From Cliona cf. orientalis (lineage: Eukaryota; Porifera; Demospongiae; Clionaida; Clionaidae): DNA of 64,000 bases. The DNA is taken from the NCBI GenBank assembly GCA_963930775.1, contig OZ005698.1:62001-126000 (forward strand). Direction: 5' to 3'. Of the stretch, positions 1-10,417 are shown one piece after another (position 1 is the stretch's first letter; each line of letters opens with the position of its first letter). The notes below the pieces were generated by a model that was given only the letters and a program-made list of their open reading frames with translations, had not been told where the DNA came from and made no database searches. Made by a program: the position numbers and the translations under genes.

Positions 1-1472
1 GAGTTCACGAGCCTGGAGAACCAGAATTCAAATACATCGGCAACATGCATGGGAACGAGGTAACCGGACGAGAGACGCTCCTTCATCTCATCGAACACCT
101 CTGCACCAACTACGGCAGTGACCCCGAGGTCACGGAGCTAGTAGACTCTACTAGGATCCACATTATGCCATCCATGAATCCAGACGGATACACTCGGGCT
201 CATCTGGGGGATAAACAAGGGATCGTAGGGAGAACAAATGCTGATGGAATCGACCTAAATCGTAACTTTCCTGATCGATTTGGAAGGACAGAGAAGCACC
301 GTGCCGCTGAAACGAAAGCCGTCATGAAGTGGATAGCAGAGTATCCCTTTGTCCTCTCAGCAAATATTCATAACGGTGCCCTTGTTGCTAACTACCCCTA
401 CGATAATAGTGAGTCTGGTAGAAGTGTATACACAGAGAGCCCCGACGACGTGACCTTCCGGCAGCTTGCTCTAGCTTACTCGTTGAACAATCCTGTGATG
501 AAGCTAGGCAAGCCTTGCCCTGGAGACTACAGTGGGTTCGAGAATGGCATAACGAATGGAGCTGCTTGGTACAGCGTCGATGGAGGAATGCAAGACTACA
601 ACTATCTCCATAGCAACTGTTTTGAAATTACTATTGAACAAGGATGTACCAAATTTCCGTACGATACAGAACTGGAGGATATCTGGAATGAAAACAGACG
701 CTCCCTGATCGAATTCATGAAGGAAGTGCATCGTGGAATCAAGGGGTTTGTACGTGATTCGCAAGATAACCCCATCTCTGGAGCCGAGATTAAACTAGAG
801 AAGATTGAACACACTGTGAAATCTGTCAAAGATGGAGATTACTGGAGACTCCTTGCCCCTGGTAATTATATGCTTCAAGTGTCAGCCCCTGGCTATCAGG
901 TCTACTCCAGGAAGGTGACTGTTCCAGAGGAAGGTGCAGTGGTCGTCAACATTACACTCTATAAGGCTGGGGAAACTCCTTCTACCACTAAAGCACCACA
1001 AATCGCCAAGATTCAGTCCCCTCAAGGTAATCATGTGACCCAAACTCCTCCCACTTCTGATACCACAACTGGTGGCAACAGCAGCTCCTCTGAGCAGCCC
1101 CCAAGCCCTCCAGATCCAAAGTTCTCTGTGGAAATCAATGGTGCTCAAGATAAAGACACAACAGGGGCCGTTCATGTTGCAGCCAACCCCAAGGCAGTGA
1201 TAGTGGCTAGCATATGGCTACTCATCATAATATGCCTCCTCATAGCTGCCATCGTCGGTCTGTCTATCATCATTATCATTCAGATGCGTAAAGGACGCCC
1301 CATGAGAAAAGGGTTTGCTCCCGTCCCGCTTGATGAAGATCCCATCACTAACGGCCGCAGTAAGCTGGAGCGAGGCTACTTCACGAACGGCGGAGACTTG
1401 TCTACGGATGAAGAGGAAGTGGTGGGCGATTTCAGTGGGAATCTGATCAGAGCACCGCAGCAACACTCATGA
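1..1472 (+). CDS. Metallocarboxypeptidase D/M-type (M14B), 3' part, membrane anchored
   Basis: The reading frame is open from the window edge (first full codon at 3) to the TGA at 1470-1472, so the 5' part is missing. The visible part starts just before the HxxE zinc motif (His-Gly-Asn-Glu near 47-58). It then shows NPDGY, DLNRNFPD, the third zinc His in SANIHNG (near 369) and the catalytic Glu of EITIE (near 636), so the domain looks active. A transthyretin-like beta-sandwich domain follows (about 730-960), then a Ser/Thr/Pro stalk, one transmembrane helix (about 1195-1275) and an acidic cytoplasmic tail. This order is that of the last domain of carboxypeptidase D or a CPM-like enzyme, which removes C-terminal Arg/Lys from peptides in the secretory pathway or at the cell surface. 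Whether further CP domains lie upstream cannot be seen. SANIHNG replaces the usual SANLHGG; the His is kept. Confidence 0.9.
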   Translation, partial: VHEPGEPEFKYIGNMHGNEVTGRETLLHLIEHLCTNYGSDPEVTELVDSTRIHIMPSMNPDGYTRAHLGDKQGIVGRTNADGIDLNRNFPDRFGRTEKHRAAETKAVMKWIAEYPFVLSANIHNGALVANYPYDNSESGRSVYTESPDDVTFRQLALAYSLNNPVMKLGKPCPGDYSGFENGITNGAAWYSVDGGMQDYNYLHSNCFEITIEQGCTKFPYDTELEDIWNENRRSLIEFMKEVHRGIKGFVRDSQDNPISGAEIKLEKIEHTVKSVKDGDYWRLLAPGNYMLQVSAPGYQVYSRKVTVPEEGAVVVNITLYKAGETPSTTKAPQIAKIQSPQGNHVTQTPPTSDTTTGGNSSSSEQPPSPPDPKFSVEINGAQDKDTTGAVHVAANPKAVIVASIWLLIIICLLIAAIVGLSIIIIIQMRKGRPMRKGFAPVPLDEDPITNGRSKLERGYFTNGGDLSTDEEEVVGDFSGNLIRAPQQHS

Positions 1473-1864
1473 GAGTATACCTGCCACATAACAGCATGTG
1501 ACGGTGTTTTTCAAATACAGCATAACGCTTTTTGCAAATTGTAAATAATTTTGTACAATCACAATCATGATGATAAGGATTAGGTTTGTGTGCCAAAACA
1601 ACATCCATGGGACTAGAGTGAAAATCATAACAGCTATAGCTTGATCGATAACAATAAGGAAAGAAAGCACACGCACTAATGCAGGCAGTAAAAAGAACAG
1701 TTGTGTACAAATCGTAACTTAAGGGTATTATAGTATAGTATGGTAGTGACATAATAGGTGATATAATACAATAATCGACAGTCATGCATACAATGCTGTG
1801 TACTCGATAATATTAAGCATGTACATGTACACATACAATGGTTTGGTAAGTGCCGTGAAGCACT
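1473..1864. other. Convergent intergenic spacer
   Basis: About 390 bp of AT-rich DNA between the 3' ends of two converging genes. No coding exon or structured repeat was recognised. It presumably holds both 3' UTRs. Confidence 0.5.
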
Positions 1865-4800
1865 TTAGCTGTCCGTTGCTGAAAGGTTGACTGTGGTATC
1901 TTCACTTAGCTGAACTGTTGGTTCAGAGCTGTTAGCCGGACTTGTATCGTCCCTGAGCTCCACGGTCTGTGATATGTCCTCTACAACTGTCTCTATAGTC
2001 TCGCCCATTTCACCAGTCTCAATCACATCACTGGTCTCAATATTCTCACCCATGCCACTAGTCTCTATAGTCTCAGCCATATCACTCGTTTCAGTTGTAT
2101 CATCAGTAGATGTAATATTGGTAGGATCTGATATAGTCACATCCCCCTCTCCTTGGCTAGCTATCTCAGAGCCCTCTATGCTCCTCACTTCTTCAATCTT
2201 GAGGGGAGCCCCTTCATCAGGCTGTTCATTAGTGTTATCACTCACCTCAACAACATTCTCCACATCCCCACTCAGTACAGCTGTCTCGGAGGTCAAAGGT
2301 TGCTTATCCTCACTCCCTTGTTCCTCCTCGGCTGAGCCATCGGTCGTGGCTGTGTTGGCTTGTGTCGTCTGAAATGGCCGAACTAGCACCTCTGTTGGCG
2401 AGCATATTCCCCCACTAGTGCTGTCATGGCGACGAGATTTCCTTTGTTCTCCGCCCTCGTTATCGGCTGATGATGACAGCATGGACGAGACAGCTTGAAG
2501 GAAAAGGTTATCAGGAGGGAGAGCAGACTGCAGGCCGGCCAAGGCAACACTACTTGTAGCGATAAACTGTTCTGGTGACACAGTGACTGGATCTGAGGAC
2601 ACGCCAGGGTGACCTCCGAGCAGTTTGAGAACGTTAGAGTCACCGGCCACCCCAGCGTACTGTACCAAGACAGACTCATTCCCTGTCGTACTCGTCAGCG
2701 TACTCTTGTCTCCACCCACCTTTGAGGCTGTGATGGTAGTAGGAGTAGGGGTAGCTCCCGTGCTAGCACCAGTGCTATTGCTGCTGCTGCTAGCACTCTT
2801 CTTCCAGTAGTACAGTGTACCGGGACTCACGCCAAATTTCTGAGAGGCTTCACGCACAGAGTGGTCCAGTGCATACTTCAGTATGAGGTTCTTTTCTTCA
2901 GGAGTGCACCTTGGCTTTGCGGCATGACCCTCTGTGGATACGACATCATACTCCATCCCTACGTTCTCAATGTCCACCTCAGTAGTGACCTCCAAAGGCA
3001 AGTTGACCACCGAGCCACGCCCTCCTTGCTCACCACGCCCACCTCCGGTATCAATTACTTCACCACCGTCGACGATAAATTGGAAATTTTGGTTGTCATA
3101 AGTGACAACCTCTGAACTCCCAGCTTCATCTGCTCCTCCACTAGTGGGTGGGGCCAGATCCATCGGCTCGACTGGTTCAGGAATATTGGCTAGGTCCTCA
3201 CTGATAGCTCCACTAGGTAGCTCTCCCTCACTCTGCAGCGCTCGACGCCAATTCTGAATGGTCTTGCCCGTGATGCCATATCGCTGTGCTGCCTCCTTGA
3301 GCGAATTTGTCTCCGCAAACTTGATGATATACTTCTTTTGCATTGACGTGTACTTTGGCTGGTGTAGTTTTAGCTCCACCCTCCACCTCCACACAGTAGG
3401 AGCAGCTACTCCATACTTCAGAGCTGCCTTCTGTAGCGTCGTGGCATTAGCGTACCTCACCACCTCCTCTTTCTCCTCAGCTGTGAACTCTCGAGCTGGC
3501 TTACCAAAGTATGTATTCGTCGATGACCCGGGCGTCATGGCTAGACCTGCTATGGCTGCTGCTTCATCCTGTCCATCCATTTTGACAGATTGTTGTTGTT
3601 GTTGTGAAGACGGTGATGGTAGCTGTTGCTGACTCATTTGTTGCTGCCTCTGCTGGAGTGCCTGAAATGCTTGCTGCTGCTGTAGAGCCTGCTGAATGGT
3701 CTGTACCGCCGCCTGAATTGACTGATTTGAGGCCTCTCCTTCGCCGCTCTGATTGGAGAGAGCTAACAGTGCCTCGCAGAGATTCCCTGTGCTTGGCGAC
3801 ACAGTCATATCTTCGCTGAGGTTCAACTTCTTTGGTGTAGCGAGCAGGCTCTGGTCAGGTGTTGAGGCCATGCTATAGGATCTCTTTCTACTGGAGGAGC
3901 TGCTCTCCAGTAGTGTCACAGTAGGCTTGGGATCGAGGAAGATACTGTGCCGATAGAGGAACCGGAAAGCACACCCCAAAGTGGCGATAAACTGTGATGA
4001 GGGATTCTCCTCATGTACCATCGTTTCCATTTGCTTGCAGAAAGTTTGTACGGCCAGGCTTCCGTTCTCTCTCACTTGGTCCCTCGTCCACTTGGCTAGC
4101 TGCTCATCAATCTCATCTGAGAACGGTTTATCGCTGGTGATGTCATTTGAAATGACCTCCTCTGTCTGAACAGCCGCTGGAATGTTCCCCGGATCTTCAA
4201 CCTCTTGGGTAGTTGTTGATTGTTCAGGAACTGGAACTGGAACTGGAACTGAAACTTCTTTTGACTCTGAAGTTGCTGACGATGTAGTTGCTACGGGTGA
4301 TGAACTCTTATGACCCCAGCTGGTAGTCAATTGAAGGTTGTGTCGTTGGAGGAATTTTTGCTGCCAACCACTCGAGGCAGTGAAGGTTGAGTTTTCGTCA
4401 GAAATGACAGCAGTTGCACGTTTTGACAGCTCAGCTGGAGTGACCTGGATGCCTAGAGCTTGCTGGCACCTTACCCACTCCGCTATCTGTTCATCCTTCT
4501 CTTTTGCATAGCTCAGTGGCCGCCCCTGACCCGACACATTTGCTCTCTTCTTATTGGTCGACAGAGCCTCCAATTCGTTTCTCTTCTGCTGCACAAGTTT
4601 CGTCCACCCGGCAAAGGTAGAATTTGCTATTCCTAACATTCTGCACACGTGATGAGCGGCCAAGTTGCGTTCCTTCATCAGCTGAACCACCTCCAGCTTC
4701 TCTGCGAGTGTGTGTCTCCTGCGAGACTTCTCTTTCCTCCAGCTCTTTGGCATTGGTTTCTTTTCCTCCTTTGCATCTCCCATGTCGACCACAGTCACTG

Positions 4801-7095
4801 CAGTCCCTGTAGCCGGCAACACTTCACCAGCGCTTTGTCCACTGACACTCTCGCCAGCAGCATTCTCTTGGTTCACTGAAATTGAAGTTGGCTCACCTCC
4901 AGTAACGGGTGTGGGGTCAGAGGTCACATCTACGTTGATCTGCTCCTCTCCCTGACCCTCTGGCCCCGCCCCCTGTTCTTGTAGTTGTCGTTGCTGCTGC
5001 TGCTGTAGCGCCTGAGCTCCTGCAGCCACCAGCACCTGCTCCAACTGACTGGCAGCTGTTGAAGATTGAGCATGCTCAGCAAGGCTGGTGGCGATGGCTG
5101 TAACTAGCACCTCTGGACTGATGGTGGGAGGGTCAGCCGTCTGAAGCTGTGGCTCTCCCTCTCCCATCTCTTCTAGTTCACCCTCCTTAGCTTCTTCTGA
5201 TGAAATCTTTCGCGGATTGTTTCCCTTTCTTGTCTGCTTCTTGTTGATATTCAGATCCAGGTTGTGTCTCAGTAGGAAAGGAGTCACCCATCCGACCGAT
5301 GCATTGAAGCTCGGATTCTCACTGGAGATGAGTTTCTTTGCGTAGGTCCTGAGAGAGGCAAAGGTGACCTTCTTCCCGGCTGCTTGCTGCTCCTGTACCC
5401 AGTTAGCCAGAGCTTGATCCGTCTCTTTCGTATACGAGAGGGGTCTACTCGCTTGAGCGATGGCCTCCTGTACTCCCTCTCGAGAGGTTGAAGGTCGTGC
5501 CGAAGAGGTTGTCGGAGTTGTTTGTGTGGTTGGGTCGACTTGTGTGGAGAGACTGGGCATGCTCAGTCCTCCACCAAATCCTTCAGAACCACCGACTCCC
5601 AAGCCTAGGTAGATGTTTCCAGAGGGTGACTCCAGGCCATGAGTGATGAGTGCCACGCCCCCTTCTCCCGAGCCGTCCTGTAGCTGTTGAGCATTACTGA
5701 GCAGACCCATCAGAGATACAGGGTCAGAGGTCAACTCGGATAGCGATGACTGAAGTGCAGCAGAGTCAATATTTTCTCCCGTCAAAATGGCCAGCGCTGT
5801 CTTCATGGATTCGTCCATCATTGAGACTTCCATGGAGCCAGAGGTGGGTATGTCTCCATAGACAGAGGCACTGGAGGTCGGAGTGATCTCTGCGGCTGGT
5901 CCACCAAGGGGGTTGTCCGTGAGAGAGGAAGACATGGAGGCCATGCTCATGGTGGGAGAAGAAGAGAGGTGAGCCTGGCTTAGCAGAGAGCCGGCTGAGC
6001 TGCTGGTGCTACTACTGCTGAGGGGCGGTGCAGCTACAGTGTCCACCACTGAACCTTGGAGGGCAATCCTGTGTCGAAGGAGAAAGTTCTGAGCCCAGCT
6101 AGCTGATCCGGTGAAGTTCGGATTTTCCTTACTGATCACCTCTTTCGCATATTTTCTCAACTCAGAATTTGTCATAACTTGTCCTTCTGACAGTCTATTT
6201 CGAACGTAGCTAGCAATGGATTTGTCTGTCTCTGTGGAGTAGGTCAGAGGTCGTCCTCGAGTTTCTGGAGTTGGTGGTGGCTTCCTCTTAGGAGGTTTGC
6301 TCAGCTCAATGTTGTGGCGGGAAACGAACCTTTGTGCCCAGCCGGCTGATGCAGTGAAGTCAGGATTTTCCTCCTGGATGACCCTCTTGGCATACTGGCA
6401 CATCTCCTGCTTGGTCATGGCCTTTCCTTGAGCTAAGACCTCCTTCACGTGAGCAGCAATCGCATCATCCAGCTTTTGAGAATAGCTAAGCTTCCTCCCT
6501 TGGCTAGGAGAGTTGCTTTTTGTTTGGCTGGCCTCTTCACTACTGCTCCCGCAACTGGTATTACTGTTAGTAGCCATCAACTCTTCTATGATGCTACTGG
6601 TAATGTTGAATTTCTCAGCTGCTTGGCTAACTGACTGCTCTTGGGCAAATTTGATGATGGCTTGACGTTGAGTCTCCTCGATCGGCTCAGGAATCGTCAC
6701 CAGAGTGGATTTGACCAGCTCAGCAATATTGCCGCTCGTATCAAGGTCAATGCTGACCTCTGAACCCTCCCCTCCACCGACTACTTGGCTTATGGCATAT
6801 TCCACTGTCTCTATGCCTTCAACTGCACTTTGATCCGCCATGCCCTCTTCTTGAGGCACGCTGCTACTGCAGAAAAACATAATCAATAACTTCCTGATAT
6901 TTAATGATGATATTACAGTTCTTACCTTTTCTGCTGTGCTACTTCAACACTTGTGCCGTCATCACTACCCGTTACCATGGTAATCTCCACAGTGGACGTC
7001 ATTTCAGGCGAATCAGTTTCTTTTTGTGGCTCTCCTATCACTTCCGTTACCATGGATACCTCCATCAGCTCTCCCTCTTGATCTCCTGAGTTCAT
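1865..7095 (-). CDS. Large protein with arrayed CENPB-type and psq-like HTH domains
   Basis: Two exons, complement(1865..6866, 6926..7095); the 59-bp intron has GTAAG/CAG ends and phase 2 on both sides. The product is about 1,723 aa. Five CENPB/Tc5-type HTH units of ~66 aa are visible at about 180-245, 261-326, 530-596, 838-903 and 968-1035. Each has a G-R-(K/P)-L-(S/T)-Y type start, an ENP(x)F core and an R-H-x-(I/L)-x-L end. Shorter psq/Tc1-like HTH units (AA.(K/R)(Y/F)G(V/I)...(I/V)..W) lie at about 120-155, 771-818, 1182-1222, 1228-1267 and 1376-1415. Between them are Ser/Thr-, Gln- and acidic-rich linkers; the last ~300 residues are Thr/Glu/Ser rich. No DDE nuclease domain is seen. This is consistent with a domesticated, transposase-derived DNA-binding protein acting in the nucleus; that role is inferred. 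The start was chosen at the ATG of 7093-7095; an upstream non-coding exon is possible. Confidence 0.82.
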
Positions 7096-7839
7096 TCTTT
7101 TGCTCAATGTACACACCCACTCAGCAAACAAGCACCAGAGTCAATGTACCTGCATAGAACATGAAATGTGTCAAGTATGCAGGCCAGAAAATTGTAGAAA
7201 TTTATAATAGGCCTATTCACCTTTATAATTATATCTAGGATGATTTGTCACTGCACTGAGTCTTGAGAATCGACCGCAGATCGCAGTTTCCTAGCAAAGA
7301 GAAGTGGTGGGCATCATATTAGCGGTGGGCCTTGGCACATGACAACGACAAAATGGCGGCTTACCGTGAATGCGTCGTGAAGGTTTCTTTAACCTTTGCT
7401 TGCGTCGGCAGGCTCCACTTGGAGAGATCCACGGTAACCTCGATCTTCGCTGCTACTTTTCACCAAGATTTTATAGATGTTCGCTGGCTAGATAGCTTTC
7501 TCCAAGCGAAGAAATTATTTCGTCAGGTTCACTGAAAAAGGGTGAGGCAGCTTTGACAATTAGGAGTTGCGCATGCGCATTAGCAACTTATGTGCCAGTT
7601 GATTGGCGGGACATCCCCACGCGTACATGAACAGCCAGCAACATGTACATTGTATGTAGCTACCGGTTTCATCTTAATTAATACGCGACATGTACACTGA
7701 GGTTAGACTGTTAGTGTAGTGTGACACATAATTTGATTTCATAGGAAAGAATTTACACATCATTGATGGATTCAAAATATGATCGATGATCTACAAATTA
7801 CAAAGAAAAACCCTTCCTGTCCCCAGCTAAGCCTATTAA
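7096..7839. promoter_or_regulatory. Intergenic region with YY1-like and NRF1-like motifs
   Basis: This spacer lies upstream of the HTH-array gene and downstream of the protease stop. AAAATGGCGGC (7350-7360) fits the YY1 consensus. TGCGCATGCGCA (7568-7579) is a perfect 12-bp palindrome of NRF1 type. A 67-codon plus-strand frame runs through 7332-7535, but nothing supports it as a gene. The motifs make this a likely promoter, for the HTH-array gene and possibly for an unseen plus-strand transcript. Confidence 0.45.
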
Positions 7840-9847
7840 CTAGGGCCGACCCTGCACTGTAGCCATGTCGTCCAAACCACGCTTCAAGTCGGAATCCTGT
7901 GCCGTCACACTCGGTACATAGAGTAGTCTGTTAGGCGTCTGCTTTGCTCGAGAAGAAGCAATGGCTGTCAGCTTCACAGCATTCTTGGTCGATTGCTCCA
8001 TCATCTTCTTCTTCAGTTCGACTGCGCTGAGCTGCGGGTTGAGACCGAGAAGGATGGCAGCGTAGCCAGCCGCATGGGGCGTGGCCATGGACGTCCCACT
8101 CATCGTCTTAGTACAGGTGTCGCATTCATTTGAAGCACTGGTAATTTGGTAGCCGGGGGCCATGATGTCAGTGCAGGGTCCGGTGTTGGTGAAGACGGTC
8201 ACCTCATCAGAGGGGTCGGTTGCTCCAACTGCTATTCCCACCTTAGCCGAGGGAGGGCTGTAGTTACATGAATAGTCAGCCTGGTTCCCGGCAGCTCCTA
8301 TCATGGCTATCCCCGCCTCCACCGCTCGCTGGATGGCAGCGTTTAGCGACTCAGACTTCTTGACTCCAAGAGACTGTGATATGACAGCTGGGCGGCCATC
8401 CTTCTCCTCCTTGTGGTGTGCTATGATCTTGTCAATACCCATCACGATGCCACTCACAGCTCCAGATCCCTGGCAGTTCAGAGCTCGCAGGTTATAAATC
8501 TCGGCCTCTTTTGCCACTCCGTAAGTCTTTCCAGCAGCAGTGCCAGCACAGTGAGTACCATGTCCATTGCAATCCTCTCCATTATTATGAGTTCCGGTTA
8601 AATAATCGACAGCATCAAATCCAGCGTAGTGGACGCGTCCAGCAAGCTCCTGGTGTGTAGCACGAACGCCAGTATCAATGATGTAGATTTTTGTGTTCTT
8701 TCCCGTTCCCTCGGGGTTATAGACTCCATCGAGTTTGTTGCCATGTTGATCCAGTCGGTCGAGGTTCCAAGGCACCTTGCCTCCTGCCGCACTCACAAGG
8801 TCATCATCAGCCGAGCGAGGATACACGAACTCTGACCTTCTCAGAGCGACGTCTTCCTCGATGTGAGCTACCAGAGGGTGCTTGGCCATCTGTTAAAAGA
8901 TACATAGTTTGTGATTCACGTGTGTGAAGCATGTGCATAACAATGCGTGACAATGATGTATGTAATAATATGTTGTACTGCTTCCTCCCGCAAGAAGATA
9001 CACAAATATAGTGTTTCACTAGCTATAGGGTAGTGTCAGTGAAGCAAGTGGCTACTGTATACAATTGAGCTCAAAAAGGTTCCAAGATTTGGTTCTCACT
9101 TCCTAAAATACAACTCCAAAGAGGAAGTCTATCGGCCAAACAAGGGCCACTCACTCACACACACACAAATGCATTCAAAGGGTAGCTCCTATAACCTTTA
9201 CATGTACTAAAGAAATGACTCGGTCCAGATAACTATTCACACACGCACAATGTACTCACCAGGTCAACAGTCTTATGATTGAGGGTGGCGATGAATCCTT
9301 TGCCCACGTTTCTCAACTTGGCGAAGTCAGTTGCCCTCACGCGCTGGTTGCTGTCTGCGTTTGCCTTCTCCAGTATAGAGACGGTCCTGTCGAGCACGTA
9401 GTCATTAGCTTCTGCCTGGAGCATCACAATGAATCGTCCTTTGATAGGCTTGGTGTGCACGCCCAGCTCCAGTATCTTCGCAGTTTCGTCCTGAATGTTC
9501 GCCTTTTGGTCGTCGGAGAGTTCTCTCTGCATTGATACTAGCTCCAGCTTATGAAGGAGGTTGAATAGGTCTCGCTCGTTGTCCCGGTAGTTCGGCCAAT
9601 CTTGCTCCAAGATATTGCGATAGTATGCCTGCACGTTCACGATATGCGATGTTTCGTCTTCGCGGCGTGCGTCGAATCTGGACATGATGGATCTTCTTCG
9701 CACGATGTGTTCCCAGTGCTCGTGGCTGACCGCTTTGTCTGGCTCCTCTGCGTCTCCTCGATCGATTGGAGCGGCCGATGCCATCGCTGGCCCAAACAGA
9801 CACGCTGTCAACAGAATCGACAGCGCGACGGCCAACTGCTCGCGCAT
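7840..9847 (-). CDS. Secreted proteinase-K-like subtilase (S8A) with I9 propeptide
   Basis: Two exons, complement(7840..8889, 9260..9847), phase 0, product about 545 aa. The first 26 or so residues form a hydrophobic signal peptide ending near Ala-Ser-Ala. An inhibitor-I9-like propeptide occupies about 130-215 (GRFIVML... core). The catalytic domain carries the triad in standard motifs: Asp of IIDTGV (~268), His of GHGTHCAGT (~306) and Ser of GTSMATPHA (~463), plus the oxyanion Asn of AAGNQ (~398). Several Cys residues in the catalytic domain fit disulfides as in proteinase K. The enzyme is expected to be an extracellular or vacuolar endopeptidase. The only intron sits exactly between propeptide and catalytic domain. 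Metazoan PCSK9 belongs to this subfamily, but the residues here look like an active enzyme. Confidence 0.9.
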
Positions 9848-10417
9848 CCTTTCTTCTCCTTGTCAACTGGGTCTAAACGAAATTTTCACGCTAACTTAAG
9901 TTGTTGACACCTTGATTTCGATCTTGTAGACTTGAAAGGGTTGTAATTTCTTGAATGCGGCGTATTCTAGAAAAAGTTACTTCTCTCGATCGATCGTCTC
10001 TCTCGTTCTTCACAAGAACATATCGCACTGCAGGAAGTTAAAGATTCGTAGAGATACCGACAGCAATTAACAATAGCAAAATTGAATTTTCGGATAATTA
10101 GAGACAATAGAAACACTACAATTTTCTGGAATAATGCACAGTATATCGTAACTGACACTGCAGTGACAAATTTTAGAATGTGTTATAATCAGAGAATGTC
10201 TATCAAAGATGTATGATTTTATGCTAGTCAGAGCATTATAAATAGTACGCACACGTGCACACACAGGGGGTATAGCTTATACCGTAACTGCAATCATCAG
10301 CTGCCAAGTTCTGTACCTGCCCGGACATTTGAGGGAAAAAAAACTTTAAAAAATTGTGATACATAAATAAAATCATTTTCAAGTTTTGAGGATGATATAA
10401 TATCTTTGATAATTTTC
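9848..10417. other. Spacer upstream of the subtilase gene
   Basis: AT-rich 570 bp between the subtilase start and the 3' end of the RIM-BP gene, both on the minus strand. It should hold the subtilase promoter and the RIM-BP 3' UTR. A GATCGATCGATC-like repeat sits at 9986-9995. Nothing else was recognised. Confidence 0.4.

Noticed and set aside
1974..2372. 132-codon frame antisense to the HTH-array gene
   Set aside because: Low-complexity Ser/Val sequence that mirrors the Thr/Glu-rich coding strand; a shadow frame.
7332..7535. 67-codon plus-strand frame in the spacer beside the HTH-array gene
   Set aside because: No recognisable motif, and no clear splice partner. The sequence looks like promoter DNA with a YY1-type site that happens to contain ATG.
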